From contig NZ_CP022423.1 in the NCBI RefSeq assembly GCF_002222655.1, positions 372,001-436,000 on the forward strand: a DNA stretch of 64,000 nucleotides, in the 5' to 3' direction. The notes under the pieces were generated by a model. The model was not told the origin of the DNA, did no database searches, and saw only the letters and a program-made list of their open reading frames with translations. Positions within the stretch are counted from its first letter, which is position 1; every line of letters starts with the position of its first letter. Below, in pieces: positions 34,450-44,435 of this stretch. This DNA comes from Vitreoscilla filiformis. Lineage in GTDB: Bacteria > Pseudomonadota > Gammaproteobacteria > Burkholderiales > Burkholderiaceae_C. A program made the translations under genes and the position numbers.

Positions 34450-35553
34450 ATGCGAGTTCATCACCGTCTTCTTTCGTTCAGCCTCTTGCTGGGGTTGATG
34501 GGGTGGAGTAACCCCAGCATTTGGGCGCAATCAGCCGCATCCACCGCCACCCGAGCCGCCCTCAGCGTCAGCGTCATCACCCCGCTGGCCCAAACCTGGC
34601 CGCAACAACTGCCCGCCACGGGCACCATCAGCGCTTGGCAAGAGGCCGTCATCAGCGCGGAAGGCGCCGGCGGGCGGCTCACCGACGTTCTGGTGCAAGT
34701 CGGGGACAAGGTGAAAAAAGGCCAGCTCCTCGCCCGCCTCGCCACCGACACGGTTCAAGCCGACTTGGCCCAAAGCCGCGCCAACCTCGCCGAAGCCCAG
34801 GCCGTGCTCGCCGAAGCCCGCGCTAACGCCCAGCGCGCCCGTGAGTTGCAGCCCAGCGGCCTCATCAGCGCCCAGCAAGCCCAGCAGAGCTACACCGTCG
34901 AACAAACGGCTCAAGCGCGCTTGGCCGCTGTGCAGGCTCGCATCCAGTCCGACGAGCTGCGCCTGGCCCAGACCCGCGTCGTGGCGCCCGACGATGGCGT
35001 GATCTCCGCCCGCACCGCCGTCATCGGCAGTTTCGCGGGCACGGGGCAGGAGTTGATGCGCTTGATCCGGCGCGAGCGGCTCGAATGGCGCGCCGAAGTC
35101 CCCGCCGCCGAACTGGCCCGTTTGACCCCCGGCGTGCGCGCCACCCTCACCCTGCCCTCCGGCGACACCCTGAACGGCACGCTGCGCCAAGTCGCCCCGA
35201 CGGTCGATGCCGCCAACCGCATGGGGTTGGTGTACGTCGATCTGCCCCCCGGCAGTCCCGCCCGGGCCGGCATGTTCGCCCGAGGTCAGTTTGAGTTCGC
35301 TCCCACCGCCGCCCTCACCCTGCCGCAAAGCGCCGTGGTGCTGCGCGACGGTTTCCCGCTCGTGCTGCGCGTAGGGGACGATGGCCGCGTCAACGCCATC
35401 AAAGTGCGCGTCGGGCGCCGGGTGGGAGATCGGATCGAAATCCTCGCCGGCGTCACCCCGACGATGCGCCTCGTCGCCAGCGGCGGCGCCTTCCTCAGCG
35501 AGGGCGACAAGGTCAAGGTCGTGCCCAACGCCGCATCGGGAGCCGGTCGATGA
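34450..35553 (+). CDS. RND efflux periplasmic adaptor (membrane fusion protein)
   Basis: 367 residues. The signal sequence is SLLLGLMGWSNPSIWAQ. The adaptor layout is clear: lipoyl half-motif (GRLTDVLVQVGDKVKKGQLLARL), a helical hairpin (QADLAQSRANLAEAQAVLAEA), second lipoyl half (VVAPDDGVISARTAVIGSFA), beta-barrel and membrane-proximal domain. It links an inner-membrane RND pump to an outer-membrane channel. The permease gene starts 4 bp before its stop. No outer-membrane factor gene follows, so the pump must use one encoded elsewhere. Confidence 0.92.
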   Translation: MRVHHRLLSFSLLLGLMGWSNPSIWAQSAASTATRAALSVSVITPLAQTWPQQLPATGTISAWQEAVISAEGAGGRLTDVLVQVGDKVKKGQLLARLATDTVQADLAQSRANLAEAQAVLAEARANAQRARELQPSGLISAQQAQQSYTVEQTAQARLAAVQARIQSDELRLAQTRVVAPDDGVISARTAVIGSFAGTGQELMRLIRRERLEWRAEVPAAELARLTPGVRATLTLPSGDTLNGTLRQVAPTVDAANRMGLVYVDLPPGSPARAGMFARGQFEFAPTAALTLPQSAVVLRDGFPLVLRVGDDGRVNAIKVRVGRRVGDRIEILAGVTPTMRLVASGGAFLSEGDKVKVVPNAASGAGR

Positions 35554-38500
35554 ACGTCTCCGCTTGGTCGATCCGCAACCCGACGCCCGCCATCCTGTTT
35601 TTCGTCCTGCTCACGCTCGCCGGCTTGCTGGGCTTTCGGGCGATGAAGGTGCAGAACTTTCCGGACATCGAACTGCCGATGGTCGTGGTCAGCGCCAGCT
35701 TGCCCGGCGCGGCACCGGCCCAGCTCGAAACCGAGGTGGCACGCAAACTCGAAAACTCCATCGCCACCCTGCAAGGCGTCAAGCACATTTACACCACTTT
35801 GGTGGACGGCATGGCGACGATCTCGGTGGAGTTTCGCCTCGAAAAACCCATCGCCGAAGCGGTGAACGATGTGCGCGATGCCGTCTCTCGCGTGCGCTCC
35901 GATTTGCCGGGCGATCTGCGCGACCCGATCGTGTCCAAGGTCGATCTGTCCGGCCAACCGATCCTCACTTACACGGTGGCGTCCCAGCGCATGGACGACG
36001 AGGCCCTGAGCTGGTTCGTCGATCAAACCGTGAACAAAGCGCTGCTGGCGGTGCGCGGTGTGGGCGCCGTCAACCGCGTGGGCGGGGTGACGCGCCAGGT
36101 TCACATCCAGCTTGACCCGGCGCGGCTGCTGGCTTTGAACGTCAGCGCGGCGGACGTGTCCCGCCCGTTGCGCCAAATTCAACAAGATGCCGCCGGGGGC
36201 CGGGCCGACCTGGGCGGCGCCGAACAAGCCGTGCGCACCCTGGCCACCGTGGCCAGCGTAGCCGAGCTGGCGGCGATGGACATCGCCCTGCCCGATGGCC
36301 GCCATGTGCGCCTCGATCAAATCGCCACCCTCACCGACACCGTCGCCGAACAGCGTTCCGCCGCGCTGAACAATGGCCAGCCGGTGGTGGCGTTTGAGGT
36401 CAGCCGTTCGCGGGGCGCGGGGGAGCTGGAAGTGGCCGCCGGCGTGCGCGCCGCGCTCGAACAGTTGCGCGCCGAGCACCCGGACATCACCGTGAGCGAG
36501 GTGTTCAACTTCGTCGATCCGGTGGCCGAGAACTTCGACGGCTCCATGAAGCTGATGTACGAAGGCGCCCTGCTGGCGGTGCTGGTGGTGTGGCTGTTCA
36601 TGCGCGACTGGCGCGCCACGCTGGTGGCGGCAGCGGCGCTGCCCCTGTCCATCATCCCGACGTTCGGCTTGATGCACCTGCTGGGCTTCACGCTGAATGG
36701 CGTGACGCTGATCTCGCTCTCGCTGGTGGTCGGGATTTTGGTGGACGACGCCATCGTCGAAATCGAGAACATCGTGCGCCACCTGGGCATGGGCAAAACG
36801 CCCTACCAAGCGGCGATGGAGGCCGCCGACGAAATTGGCCTGGCGGTGATCGCCACCACGTTCACGCTGATTGCCGTGTTCCTGCCCACGGCGTTCATGA
36901 CGGGCATCGTCGGGCGCTTTTTCGTTCAATTCGGTTGGACAGCGGCGGTGGCGGTGTTTTTCTCGCTCGTTGTGGCGCGCATGCTCACGCCGATGATGGC
37001 GGCGTATGTGCTCCAACCGCTGGCCCATCCGCACGAGCGCCCGCGCTGGTTGCAGCTTTACGAGCGCTGGGCCGCCGCCTGCTTGCACCACCGCTGGCGC
37101 ACCTTGTTGGCCACGGCGGTGTTTTTCGTCGGCAGTTTCATGCTGGTGCCGATGCTGCCCACGGGGTTCATTCCGCCGGACGACCTCTCACAAACCCAAG
37201 TGACGCTGACACTGCCCCCCGGCAGCACCTTCCGCGACACCTTGGCCAGCGCCGAACAAGCCCGGCACATCGTCGCGGGCCACAAACAAGTGCGCCAGAT
37301 TTACACCGCCATCGGCGGGGGTGCCGCTGGCGGTGATCCCTTTGCCCCCAGCACGGGCGGCGATGTGAAAAAAGCTGTCCTCACCCTCAACCTGACGCAC
37401 CGTGATGACCGCCCTGGCCTGTCCAAACAAGCCATTGAGGGCGAGCTGCGCGAGGCACTGCAAGCCATCCCGGGGGCGCGGGTGAAGGTGGGTCTGGGCG
37501 GCTCGAACGACAAATATGTGCTGGTGCTGGCCGGCGAGGAAGGCGACGCCCTGATCCGCCACGCCGCCCAGGTCGAGCGCGAGTTGCGCACGCTGCCGGG
37601 CATTGGGGCGGTCACGTCCACCTCCAGCTTGCAACGCCCGGAACTCGTCATTCGGCCCGACTTTGCACGCATGGCCGACGCGGGCGTCACCACCGCCGCC
37701 ATCGCCGACACCCTGCGCGTGGCCACCGCCGGCGACTACGACCAAGCCTTGGCCAAGCTGAACCTGGCCCAGCGCCAAGTGCCCATCGTCGTCAGTTTGC
37801 CGCCCGAAGCGCGCCAAGACCTGGCGTTGTTGGCGCGTTTGCCCGTGCCGGGGGCACGCGGGCCGGTGCCCTTGTCCAGCGTGGCCACGCTCACCTTGGC
37901 CAGCGGGCCGACCGAAGTCAGCCGCTATGACCGGCAACGCAACGTCAATTTTGAGATCGAGCTGAACGGCCAGCCGCTGGGGGATGTGGAAGCCGCTGCG
38001 CTGGCCTTGCCCAGCCTGCGCGAGTTGCCGCCCGGCGTCAGCCGCACCTCCGTGGGCGACGCCGAAGCGATGGCCGACCTGTTCAACGGCTTCGGCTTGG
38101 CGATGGCCGCTGGCGTGTTGTGCATTTATGCGGTGCTGGTGCTGCTGTTCAAGCAATTCGTCCAGCCGGTGACGATTTTGGCGGCGCTGGTGCTGTCCGT
38201 ACCGGGGGCGTTTTTGGCGCTGTTTGCCACGCACACGGCGCTGTCCATGCCCTCGCTGATCGGCATGATCATGTTGATGGGCATCGCCACCAAGAACTCG
38301 ATTCTGCTGGTCGATTACGTCATCCTGGCGCGGCGCGAGCACGGCCTGAGCCGCTGGGACGCCCTGCTGGACGGCTGCGGCAAACGCGCCCGCCCCATCG
38401 TCATGACCACCTTGGCGATGGGCGCGGGCATGCTGCCGATTGCGCTGGGCATTGGCGTCGATCCGAGTTTTCGCTCACCGATGGCGATTGTGGTGATCGG

Positions 38501-38618
38501 CGGGCTCATCACCTCGACATTCTTGAGCTTGCTGGTGATCCCCGTGATCTTCATCGTGGTGGATGACGCCGTGCAATGGAGCCTCACCCGCTGGAGCCAC
38601 CTGCGCAAACAGCATTGA
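35550..38618 (+). CDS. RND efflux transporter permease (HAE-type)
   Basis: 1022 residues, the normal RND size. The proton-relay Asp pair is in helix 4 ([19 protein letters not shown]), followed by the conserved [22 protein letters not shown]. Two large periplasmic loops follow helices 1 and 7, and the C-terminal half has the matching helices ([20 protein letters not shown]). The N-terminus [20 protein letters not shown] is typical. It exports small molecules by proton antiport; substrate not predictable. It is coupled to the adaptor by a 4-bp overlap. Confidence 0.93.
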   Translation: MNVSAWSIRNPTPAILFFVLLTLAGLLGFRAMKVQNFPDIELPMVVVSASLPGAAPAQLETEVARKLENSIATLQGVKHIYTTLVDGMATISVEFRLEKPIAEAVNDVRDAVSRVRSDLPGDLRDPIVSKVDLSGQPILTYTVASQRMDDEALSWFVDQTVNKALLAVRGVGAVNRVGGVTRQVHIQLDPARLLALNVSAADVSRPLRQIQQDAAGGRADLGGAEQAVRTLATVASVAELAAMDIALPDGRHVRLDQIATLTDTVAEQRSAALNNGQPVVAFEVSRSRGAGELEVAAGVRAALEQLRAEHPDITVSEVFNFVDPVAENFDGSMKLMYEGALLAVLVVWLFMRDWRATLVAAAALPLSIIPTFGLMHLLGFTLNGVTLISLSLVVGILVDDAIVEIENIVRHLGMGKTPYQAAMEAADEIGLAVIATTFTLIAVFLPTAFMTGIVGRFFVQFGWTAAVAVFFSLVVARMLTPMMAAYVLQPLAHPHERPRWLQLYERWAAACLHHRWRTLLATAVFFVGSFMLVPMLPTGFIPPDDLSQTQVTLTLPPGSTFRDTLASAEQARHIVAGHKQVRQIYTAIGGGAAGGDPFAPSTGGDVKKAVLTLNLTHRDDRPGLSKQAIEGELREALQAIPGARVKVGLGGSNDKYVLVLAGEEGDALIRHAAQVERELRTLPGIGAVTSTSSLQRPELVIRPDFARMADAGVTTAAIADTLRVATAGDYDQALAKLNLAQRQVPIVVSLPPEARQDLALLARLPVPGARGPVPLSSVATLTLASGPTEVSRYDRQRNVNFEIELNGQPLGDVEAAALALPSLRELPPGVSRTSVGDAEAMADLFNGFGLAMAAGVLCIYAVLVLLFKQFVQPVTILAALVLSVPGAFLALFATHTALSMPSLIGMIMLMGIATKNSILLVDYVILARREHGLSRWDALLDGCGKRARPIVMTTLAMGAGMLPIALGIGVDPSFRSPMAIVVIGGLITSTFLSLLVIPVIFIVVDDAVQWSLTRWSHLRKQH

Positions 38619-38743
38619 TTCGCGATTCGAGCGCCGCAGCGGGGTTTGTGGCGGACAGAGGTGTCGTTCGACGCAACCCACCGCCACAATCGCCGCACTT
38701 CCATCCTCAACCCCGCACCCTGGGTGCATACGAAGGAGCAGCC

Positions 38744-39220
38744 ATGAAAGGCGACGCCAAGGTCATCGACTACCTCAACGCCCAGTTGAAGCTTGAACTC
38801 ACCGCCATCAACCAGTACTTTTTGCACGCCCGCATGCTGAAAAACTGGGGCCTGATGCACCGTGCCAAGCACGAGTACGAAGAATCGATCGAGGAAATGA
38901 AACACGCCGACAAGCTGATCGAGCGCATCCTCATGATCGAAGGCCTGCCCAACCTGCAAGACCTGGGCAAACTCTACATCGGCGAAAACGCCATCGAGGT
39001 GCTGCACTGCGATCTGAAGATCGAGATGACCGGCCACCCGCTGCTCAAGGAAGCCATCGCCTACTGCGAAAGCGTGCGTGACTACGTCTCGCGTGACATC
39101 TTCCAGCACATCCTCGACGACACCGAAGAACACATCGACGACCTGGAAACCCAGATCGATTTGGTGGCGCAAGTCGGCGAGCAGAATTGGCTGCAATCGC
39201 AAATGGGCACGGGCTCCTGA
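38744..39220 (+). CDS. bfr: bacterioferritin
   Basis: 158 residues, start ATG 38744 with AAGGAG upstream. Length and sequence match Bfr. Ferroxidase ligands Glu18 ([10 protein letters not shown]), Glu51 and His54 ([13 protein letters not shown]), Glu94, Glu127 and His130 ([12 protein letters not shown]) are in place. Met52, the axial haem ligand shared between two subunits, is conserved. It stores iron in a 24-mer with 12 haems. It is 85 bp before the Bfd gene, a common pairing. Confidence 0.95.
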   Translation: MKGDAKVIDYLNAQLKLELTAINQYFLHARMLKNWGLMHRAKHEYEESIEEMKHADKLIERILMIEGLPNLQDLGKLYIGENAIEVLHCDLKIEMTGHPLLKEAIAYCESVRDYVSRDIFQHILDDTEEHIDDLETQIDLVAQVGEQNWLQSQMGTGS

Positions 39221-39240
39221 AAGCCCCAGAACTTGCACGG

Positions 39241-39260
39241 CAATTGAGAATAATTCCCGT
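39241..39260. promoter_or_regulatory. Fur-box-like site before bfd
   Basis: CAATTGAGAATAATTCCCGT resembles Fur operators seen in Burkholderiales (AATGAGAATAATTCGCAT type). It lies 46 bp upstream of bfd, where iron repression of the ferritin-reducing ferredoxin would be expected. Confidence 0.6.
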
Positions 39261-39305
39261 TTAGTTCAGAATCGCGGCGTCCACACAGTTACAGGGTGCC
39301 GCATC

Positions 39306-39542
39306 ATGATCGTTTGTGTCTGCCGCCGCGTTTCCGACCGCGACATTTCCGCCGCCGTGCGCGACGGCGCCATGACCTTCGACGCCCTCCAATTCGACAC
39401 CGGCGTGGCCACCCAATGCGGCCGATGCAACGACTGCGCCCACGAGGTCTTTCAGAGCGCCTGCCGCAAACACTTGTCGGGCCTGCACGCTGCTGTCGGC
39501 CACCCGACAGCGGCCAGCGCCAGCCCCCTCAACGCCCGCTGA
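39306..39542 (+). CDS. bfd: bacterioferritin-associated ferredoxin (BFD-like [2Fe-2S] protein)
   Basis: 78 residues from ATG 39306. The [2Fe-2S] Cys pattern is CVC at residues 4-6 and CGRCNDC in the middle, as in Bfd. Bfd binds bacterioferritin and passes electrons in to release stored iron. The C-terminal extension (HPTAASASPLNAR) is not conserved in the family. The stop overlaps the convergent ATP-grasp gene by 14 bp. Confidence 0.9.
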   Translation: MIVCVCRRVSDRDISAAVRDGAMTFDALQFDTGVATQCGRCNDCAHEVFQSACRKHLSGLHAAVGHPTAASASPLNAR

Positions 39543-40506
39543 CCCGCCCCGAACTGGACTGGAAAGCCGGATGCGCCCCCGGCCAAGCGTCATAGTCCAA
39601 GTGCCGCAACAAGTACGGAAAGTAGCGCACCAGGCCGTCACTGATGAAGGGGTTGATTTCCAGCACCCGAGGTGGGCCGCGCAAGGTGGTTTTGTAGTCG
39701 ATGCTGCACAGGCCTTCGAAGCCCAGTGAGCGCAGCATGTCGGTGAAAACGGTGGCGTGGAGGTTCAGGCCCAGCCGGTGAAACCGCACCGCGCCCTCTT
39801 GGCCATGCACCGCCAAATCGTCCACCAAGTGGTACACCACCGTGACCATGTAGGCGATGCGCCCTTCGCGGAACAGGATGTTGGCCGAATAGAGTCGGCG
39901 GCCCGGCAGCGCCGCTTGGCAGTAATGATCTCGATCCTTGATCAACTCCGCCGCTTCTGCGGCCTCTTCCAGAGAGTGGATGATGTGGTAATCGTCGGGA
40001 TTGCTGCCGCGCCGGGGTTTGATGAAAAACGGCGGCTCCAAATCGGCGCCGATGGCTGGCAAGTTCCGGTCGAACCCGCAGGAGTGCAGCAGGCTCCAAC
40101 TGGCCACTTTGTCGTGGCACAGCGCCACGGTGGCGGGGCTGGGCGGCGGCAGCAAACTGCTGGCCAAGTACGCACTGAGCGGCGCCAAACTCTCCAGCGA
40201 CTCTTGGTCGAGGGGCATGATCAGGTCGTTGTTGCGCACGTTTTCCGGCGTCATCGGCCCGAACGACACTTTGTAGCCCGACCGCTTGAACATTTTTTGC
40301 AGCATCGGCTGCCACTGCTCGTGCGGTGAAAACAAGATGCGCAGCTTGGGCGGGAACCAACGGCCAATGATGTGGTGATACAGCCCCATCATCATGCCCA
40401 CCAGACGCGCCGACGTGTCCCCCAGCATGAGTTGGCCAGCAGGCGCCAGCCGCTTCATCTTGGCTTTGATTTTGGCTTTGACCTCGTCCTTGGTCAGCTT
40501 GGCCAT
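39529..40506 (-). CDS. ATP-grasp superfamily protein of unknown function
   Basis: 325 residues from ATG 40506 (MAKLTKDEVKAKIKAK), with a basic N-terminus. ATP-grasp elements are visible: PFFIKPRRGSNPDDYHIIHS (phosphate-binding loop), the linker EGRIAYMVTVVYH and the metal site in LCSIDYKTTLRGPPRVLEINPFISD. Such enzymes join carboxylates to amines or thiols with ATP. No neighbour suggests a pathway; the gene follows polA after 2 nt and is co-transcribed with it. The substrate cannot be named. Confidence 0.75.
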   Translation of the reverse strand: MAKLTKDEVKAKIKAKMKRLAPAGQLMLGDTSARLVGMMMGLYHHIIGRWFPPKLRILFSPHEQWQPMLQKMFKRSGYKVSFGPMTPENVRNNDLIMPLDQESLESLAPLSAYLASSLLPPPSPATVALCHDKVASWSLLHSCGFDRNLPAIGADLEPPFFIKPRRGSNPDDYHIIHSLEEAAEAAELIKDRDHYCQAALPGRRLYSANILFREGRIAYMVTVVYHLVDDLAVHGQEGAVRFHRLGLNLHATVFTDMLRSLGFEGLCSIDYKTTLRGPPRVLEINPFISDGLVRYFPYLLRHLDYDAWPGAHPAFQSSSGRVSGR

Positions 40507-40508
40507 GG

Positions 40509-43373
40509 TCAGTGCGCCTCGTCCCAGTTGGCGCCGATGCCCACTTCGGCCAGCAAGGGCACGCGCAAATCGGCCACCCCGGCCATGAGGCGCGGCACGG
40601 CTTCTTTCGCCCAGTCGATTTCGGCGGCTGGCACTTCGAACACCAGTTCGTCGTGAACTTGCATCACCATGCGCGTGGCGCGTTGCTCGGCGTCGAGTGC
40701 TTTTTGTACGGCGATCATGGCCAGTTTGATGAGATCGGCTGCCGTGCCTTGCATCGGCGCGTTGATGGCCTGGCGCTCGGCCGCTGCCCGGCGCGGGCCG
40801 CTGCCACCTTGAATTTCCGGCAACCACAAGCGCCGCCCGAACACGGTTTCGACATACCCTTGTTCCACCGCCGCCGCTTTTGTGGCCTCCATGAAACGCT
40901 TCACGCCGGCAAAACGGTCAAAGTAGCGTTCGATGTAGCTGCGCGCTGCTTTCTGGTCGATGCCCAGGTTTTGCGCCAGCCCGAACGCACCCATGCCATA
41001 AATCAGGCCGAAGTTGATGGTTTTGGCGTAGCGGCGCTGCTCACTCGACACGGCCTCGGGCGCGATGCCAAACACTTCGGCAGCGGTGGCACGGTGTACA
41101 TCCAAACCCTGTTCGAAGGCACGCAGCAAGCCCGGGTCTTCGCTCAGGTGCGCCATGATGCGCAGCTCGATTTGTGAGTAGTCCGCGCTCACCATCACCC
41201 AGCCTGGCGGGGCGATGAAAGCCTCGCGCACCCGGCGCCCTTCCGCCGTGCGGATGGGGATGTTTTGCAAATTCGGGTCGTTGCTGGACAAACGCCCCGT
41301 CACCGCCACCGCCTGCGCGTAGTGGGTGTGTACCCGGCCCGTGGTGGGGTTGATCATGCCGGGCAGCTTGTCCGTGTAGGTGCCTTTGAGTTTGGCCAGG
41401 CTGCGGTTTTCCAGCAGTTTGGCTGGCAGCGGATAGTCCGCCGCCAACTCCTGCAACACCTCTTCGTCGGTGGACGGGGCGCCGCTGGCGGTTTTCTTTT
41501 TCACCGGCAGGCCGAGTTTGCCGAACAGGATTTCGCCCACCTGTTTCGGGCTGTTCAAGTTGAAGGGCTGGCCGGCGATCTGATAGACCTCTTGCTCAAG
41601 CTGGATCATGCGCTGGGCCAGTTGCTGGCTTTGCGCGGCCAGTTTGGCCGGGTCGATGAGCACGCCATGACGCTCCATGCGCAGCAGCACCTCGGTGGCG
41701 GGGATTTCGATCTCTTCGTAGACGCGGCGCAACCCCGCATCGGCGGTGATTTGTGGGAACAGCGTGGCATGCAGGTGCAAGCACATTTCACTGTCTTCGC
41801 CGCTGTAGGGGGTGGCGCGCTCGATGTCCACCTGCGCGAACGGGATCTGGTTCACGCCCTTGCCGCACAGGCTTTCGTAGCTCAGGCCTTGGCGGTCGAG
41901 GTGGCGCTGGGCCAGGCTTTCCAGGTTGTGCGGCTTGTGAGCTTCGAGCACATAACTTTGCAACAGCGTGTCGTGAACGTAGCCGCGCACCGTCACACCG
42001 TGGTTGGCGAACACATGCAAGTCGTATTTGATGTGCTGGCCGATTTTGTGGGCGCTGGCGTCCTCCAGCCATGGGCGCAGGCGGGCCAGCACCTCGTCCA
42101 ACGGCAATTGCTCGGGGGCACCGGCGTAGTTGTGTCCGGTGGGCACGTAGGCCGCCCGTCCCGGCTCGACCGCAAAACTGAGGCCGACGATCCGGGCGCG
42201 CATCGCATCGAGCGAATCGGTTTCGGTGTCCAGCGCCACCAAGGGCGCGGCGCGCAGGCGGGTCAGCCAGGTGTCCAACTGCGCCAGGGTGAAGATGGTT
42301 TCGTACGCGGGCGCCAAGGTCATGGGCGGGGGGGCCGCGTCTGCTCCGGCATCCGCCCCCCTCTCCCCGGCCCTCTCCCACAAGGGGAGAGGGGGGAAGG
42401 CCGGTTGCTCTGTTGCAGCGGCCTGAGCGCTGGGCAAAGCCCCTCTCCCCTCATGGGACAGGGGTTGGGGAGAGGGGGGCACCTCAACGCCCTCGGCCAC
42501 CAGTTCAGCCTGCAACTCACGCCCCCAGGTTCGGAAACCGTAACGCCCGTAAAACTGCACCAACCCGACGCGATCGACCTCGCGCAGCGCCAAGCCTTCC
42601 AGCTCCGGCCAGCCGGCGATGTGTTCGCCCAACTCGCAATCGGTTTTGATGGTGATGAGGCGCCGGCCTTGGGGCAGCCAGTCGAGTGCATCGCGCAGGT
42701 TTTGGCCCGTCACGCCCTTGAAACTGCCCGCCGCTGCGACGATGGCATCCAACGAACCGTGTTCAGCCAGCCACTTCACCGCCGTCTTCGGGCCGACTTT
42801 GGCCACGCCGGGAACGTTGTCCACCGTGTCGCCGATCAAAGTCAGGTAATCGATGATTTGATCCGGGCGCACGCCGAATTTGGCCAGAACGCCCGCCTCA
42901 TCCAGCGCCTCGTTCGTCATGGTGTTGATGAGGCTGACCTGCGGGGTGACAAGCTGGGCCATGTCCTTATCGCCCGTGGAAATCACCACCGGGTGGCCGC
43001 TGGCCGCCCCGACACGCGCCAGGGTGCCGATGGCGTCATCGGCTTCGATGCCCGGCACCATCAAAACGGGCCAGCCCATGAGGCGCACCACCTCGTGAAT
43101 CGGCTCGATTTGGGCCCGCAAATCGTCCGGCATGGGCGAACGGTTCGCTTTGTATTGCGGATACCACGCATCGCGGAAGGTCGGGCCGGGCGCATCGAAC
43201 ACACACACCGCATGCGCCGCCCCGACTTGCTCGGGCAAGCGGCGCAGCATCGCCACCATGCCGTGGATGGCGCCGGTGGGCACGCCGCCGGGGCCGCGCA
43301 GGTCGGGCATGGCGTGATAAGCACGGTAAAGGTAGCTGGAGCCGTCCACCAGCAGCAAGGTCTTGTCGCTCAT
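40509..43373 (-). CDS. polA: DNA polymerase I (with an in-frame repeat insert)
   Basis: 954 residues from ATG 43373 (MSDKTLLLVDGSSYLYRAYH). Domains: 5'-3' exonuclease (DGSSYLYRAYHAM, GIEADDAIGTLA, GDTVDNVPGVAKVGPKTA), 3'-5' exonuclease with intact metal residues in LVALDTETDSLDAM, and the polymerase domain (SADYSQIELRIMAHLSEDPG, RRYAKTINFGLIYGMGAFGL, VMQVHDELVFEVP). It makes and repairs DNA and removes primers. Residues about 295-350, in the linker between the two exonuclease domains, are encoded by the GC-rich palindromic repeat pair read in frame (PPSPQPLSHEGRGALP, PPLPLWERAGERGADAG). Confidence 0.95.
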   Translation of the reverse strand: MSDKTLLLVDGSSYLYRAYHAMPDLRGPGGVPTGAIHGMVAMLRRLPEQVGAAHAVCVFDAPGPTFRDAWYPQYKANRSPMPDDLRAQIEPIHEVVRLMGWPVLMVPGIEADDAIGTLARVGAASGHPVVISTGDKDMAQLVTPQVSLINTMTNEALDEAGVLAKFGVRPDQIIDYLTLIGDTVDNVPGVAKVGPKTAVKWLAEHGSLDAIVAAAGSFKGVTGQNLRDALDWLPQGRRLITIKTDCELGEHIAGWPELEGLALREVDRVGLVQFYGRYGFRTWGRELQAELVAEGVEVPPSPQPLSHEGRGALPSAQAAATEQPAFPPLPLWERAGERGADAGADAAPPPMTLAPAYETIFTLAQLDTWLTRLRAAPLVALDTETDSLDAMRARIVGLSFAVEPGRAAYVPTGHNYAGAPEQLPLDEVLARLRPWLEDASAHKIGQHIKYDLHVFANHGVTVRGYVHDTLLQSYVLEAHKPHNLESLAQRHLDRQGLSYESLCGKGVNQIPFAQVDIERATPYSGEDSEMCLHLHATLFPQITADAGLRRVYEEIEIPATEVLLRMERHGVLIDPAKLAAQSQQLAQRMIQLEQEVYQIAGQPFNLNSPKQVGEILFGKLGLPVKKKTASGAPSTDEEVLQELAADYPLPAKLLENRSLAKLKGTYTDKLPGMINPTTGRVHTHYAQAVAVTGRLSSNDPNLQNIPIRTAEGRRVREAFIAPPGWVMVSADYSQIELRIMAHLSEDPGLLRAFEQGLDVHRATAAEVFGIAPEAVSSEQRRYAKTINFGLIYGMGAFGLAQNLGIDQKAARSYIERYFDRFAGVKRFMEATKAAAVEQGYVETVFGRRLWLPEIQGGSGPRRAAAERQAINAPMQGTAADLIKLAMIAVQKALDAEQRATRMVMQVHDELVFEVPAAEIDWAKEAVPRLMAGVADLRVPLLAEVGIGANWDEAH
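42357..42479. repeat. palindromic repeat pair, copy B, inside polA
   Basis: Hairpins CCCCTCTCCCCGGCCCTCTC ... AAGGGGAGAGGGG (42357-42396) and CCCCTCTCCCC TCAT GGGACAGGGG (42440-42464) followed by TTGGGGAGAGGGG. It is the same pair as at 24978-25097. It is translated without stop within polA. Confidence 0.8.
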
Positions 43374-43450
43374 GGGGGCGGATTGTGACCCGCTGCCCCC
43401 ATCGGCCAAGCGGGTGACAATCTCAACTCTCCTGCATCGATGGATTTCCC

Positions 43451-44419
43451 ATGGCGGTCTACACCCCCATCACCCCCGACGACGTGACCCCTTTGCTAGC
43501 GGCCCTGCAACTCGGCCCCCTGCAAGCCTGCGAGCCCATCGGCAGCGGCATCGAAAACACCAATTACTTCGTCACCACCGAGGACGGCGCCTGGGTGCTC
43601 ACCCTGTTCGAGCGGCTGGAAACCGACCAGTTGCCCTACTACCTGCGCCTGATGCAGCACCTGGCCCAGCGCGGCCTGCCCGTGCCCGAACCGCGTGCGA
43701 ATGCCGAAGGAACGCTGGTGCACCGCGTGGCGGGCAAACCGGCTGCCTTGGTGAATCGCCTGCCGGGCCACAGTGTCGAAGCCCCGGACGTTCACCATGT
43801 CGCCCAATTGGGTGCCACGCTGGCGCGGATGCACCAAGCTGTGGCCGACTTCCCGCTGCATCAAGACAACCTGCGCGGCCCGGCTTGGCGTGAACACATC
43901 GCCCCCGCCGTGCTGCCCTACTTGGACGCCGCCCGCCAAACCCTGTTGCGTGACGAGCTGGTGTTTCAGCAGCATCTGAGCGCCTCGGCGGTGGCGCACG
44001 GCCTGCCCGCTGGTGCCGTCCACGCCGACTTGTTCCGCGACAACGCCTTGTTCGATGGCCTGCCTGACCGCGAACGCCTCAGCGGGGTGTTCGACTTTTA
44101 TTTCGCAGGCCACGACCATTTCGCCTACGACCTGGCCGTGGTGCTGAACGACTGGTGCATCGACCTCGACAGCGGCCAGCTCGACCCCACCCGCGCCCAA
44201 GCCCTGATCGACGCTTACCGCCAAGAACGCCCCCCCCACGGGGCGGAATGGCTGCTGTTGCCCGGGTTGCGCCGGGCGGCGGCGCTGCGCTTTTGGCTGT
44301 CGCGCTTGGCGGACTGGCACCTGCCCCGCCCCGCCCACGTGCTGCAACCCAAACCCCCCGAACATTTTGAGCGTGTGCTGCGGGCGTGCATCGACACCCC
44401 TTGGCATCCTGCGCTCTGA
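43451..44419 (+). CDS. thrB: homoserine kinase (ThrB, aminoglycoside-phosphotransferase fold)
   Basis: 322 residues. The APH-like kinase fold is shown by GSGIENTNYFVTTEDGAWVLTLFE, the catalytic-loop HADLFRDNALFDG, and the metal-binding GVFDFYFAGHDHFAYDLAVVLND. Length and sequence match the alternative homoserine kinase of Pseudomonas and Burkholderiales, which is not of the GHMP family. It phosphorylates homoserine in threonine synthesis. It is divergent from polA across 77 bp and followed closely by the membrane protein gene. Confidence 0.92.
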   Translation: MAVYTPITPDDVTPLLAALQLGPLQACEPIGSGIENTNYFVTTEDGAWVLTLFERLETDQLPYYLRLMQHLAQRGLPVPEPRANAEGTLVHRVAGKPAALVNRLPGHSVEAPDVHHVAQLGATLARMHQAVADFPLHQDNLRGPAWREHIAPAVLPYLDAARQTLLRDELVFQQHLSASAVAHGLPAGAVHADLFRDNALFDGLPDRERLSGVFDFYFAGHDHFAYDLAVVLNDWCIDLDSGQLDPTRAQALIDAYRQERPPHGAEWLLLPGLRRAAALRFWLSRLADWHLPRPAHVLQPKPPEHFERVLRACIDTPWHPAL

Positions 44420-44435
44420 TGCCACCGCTTCCACC

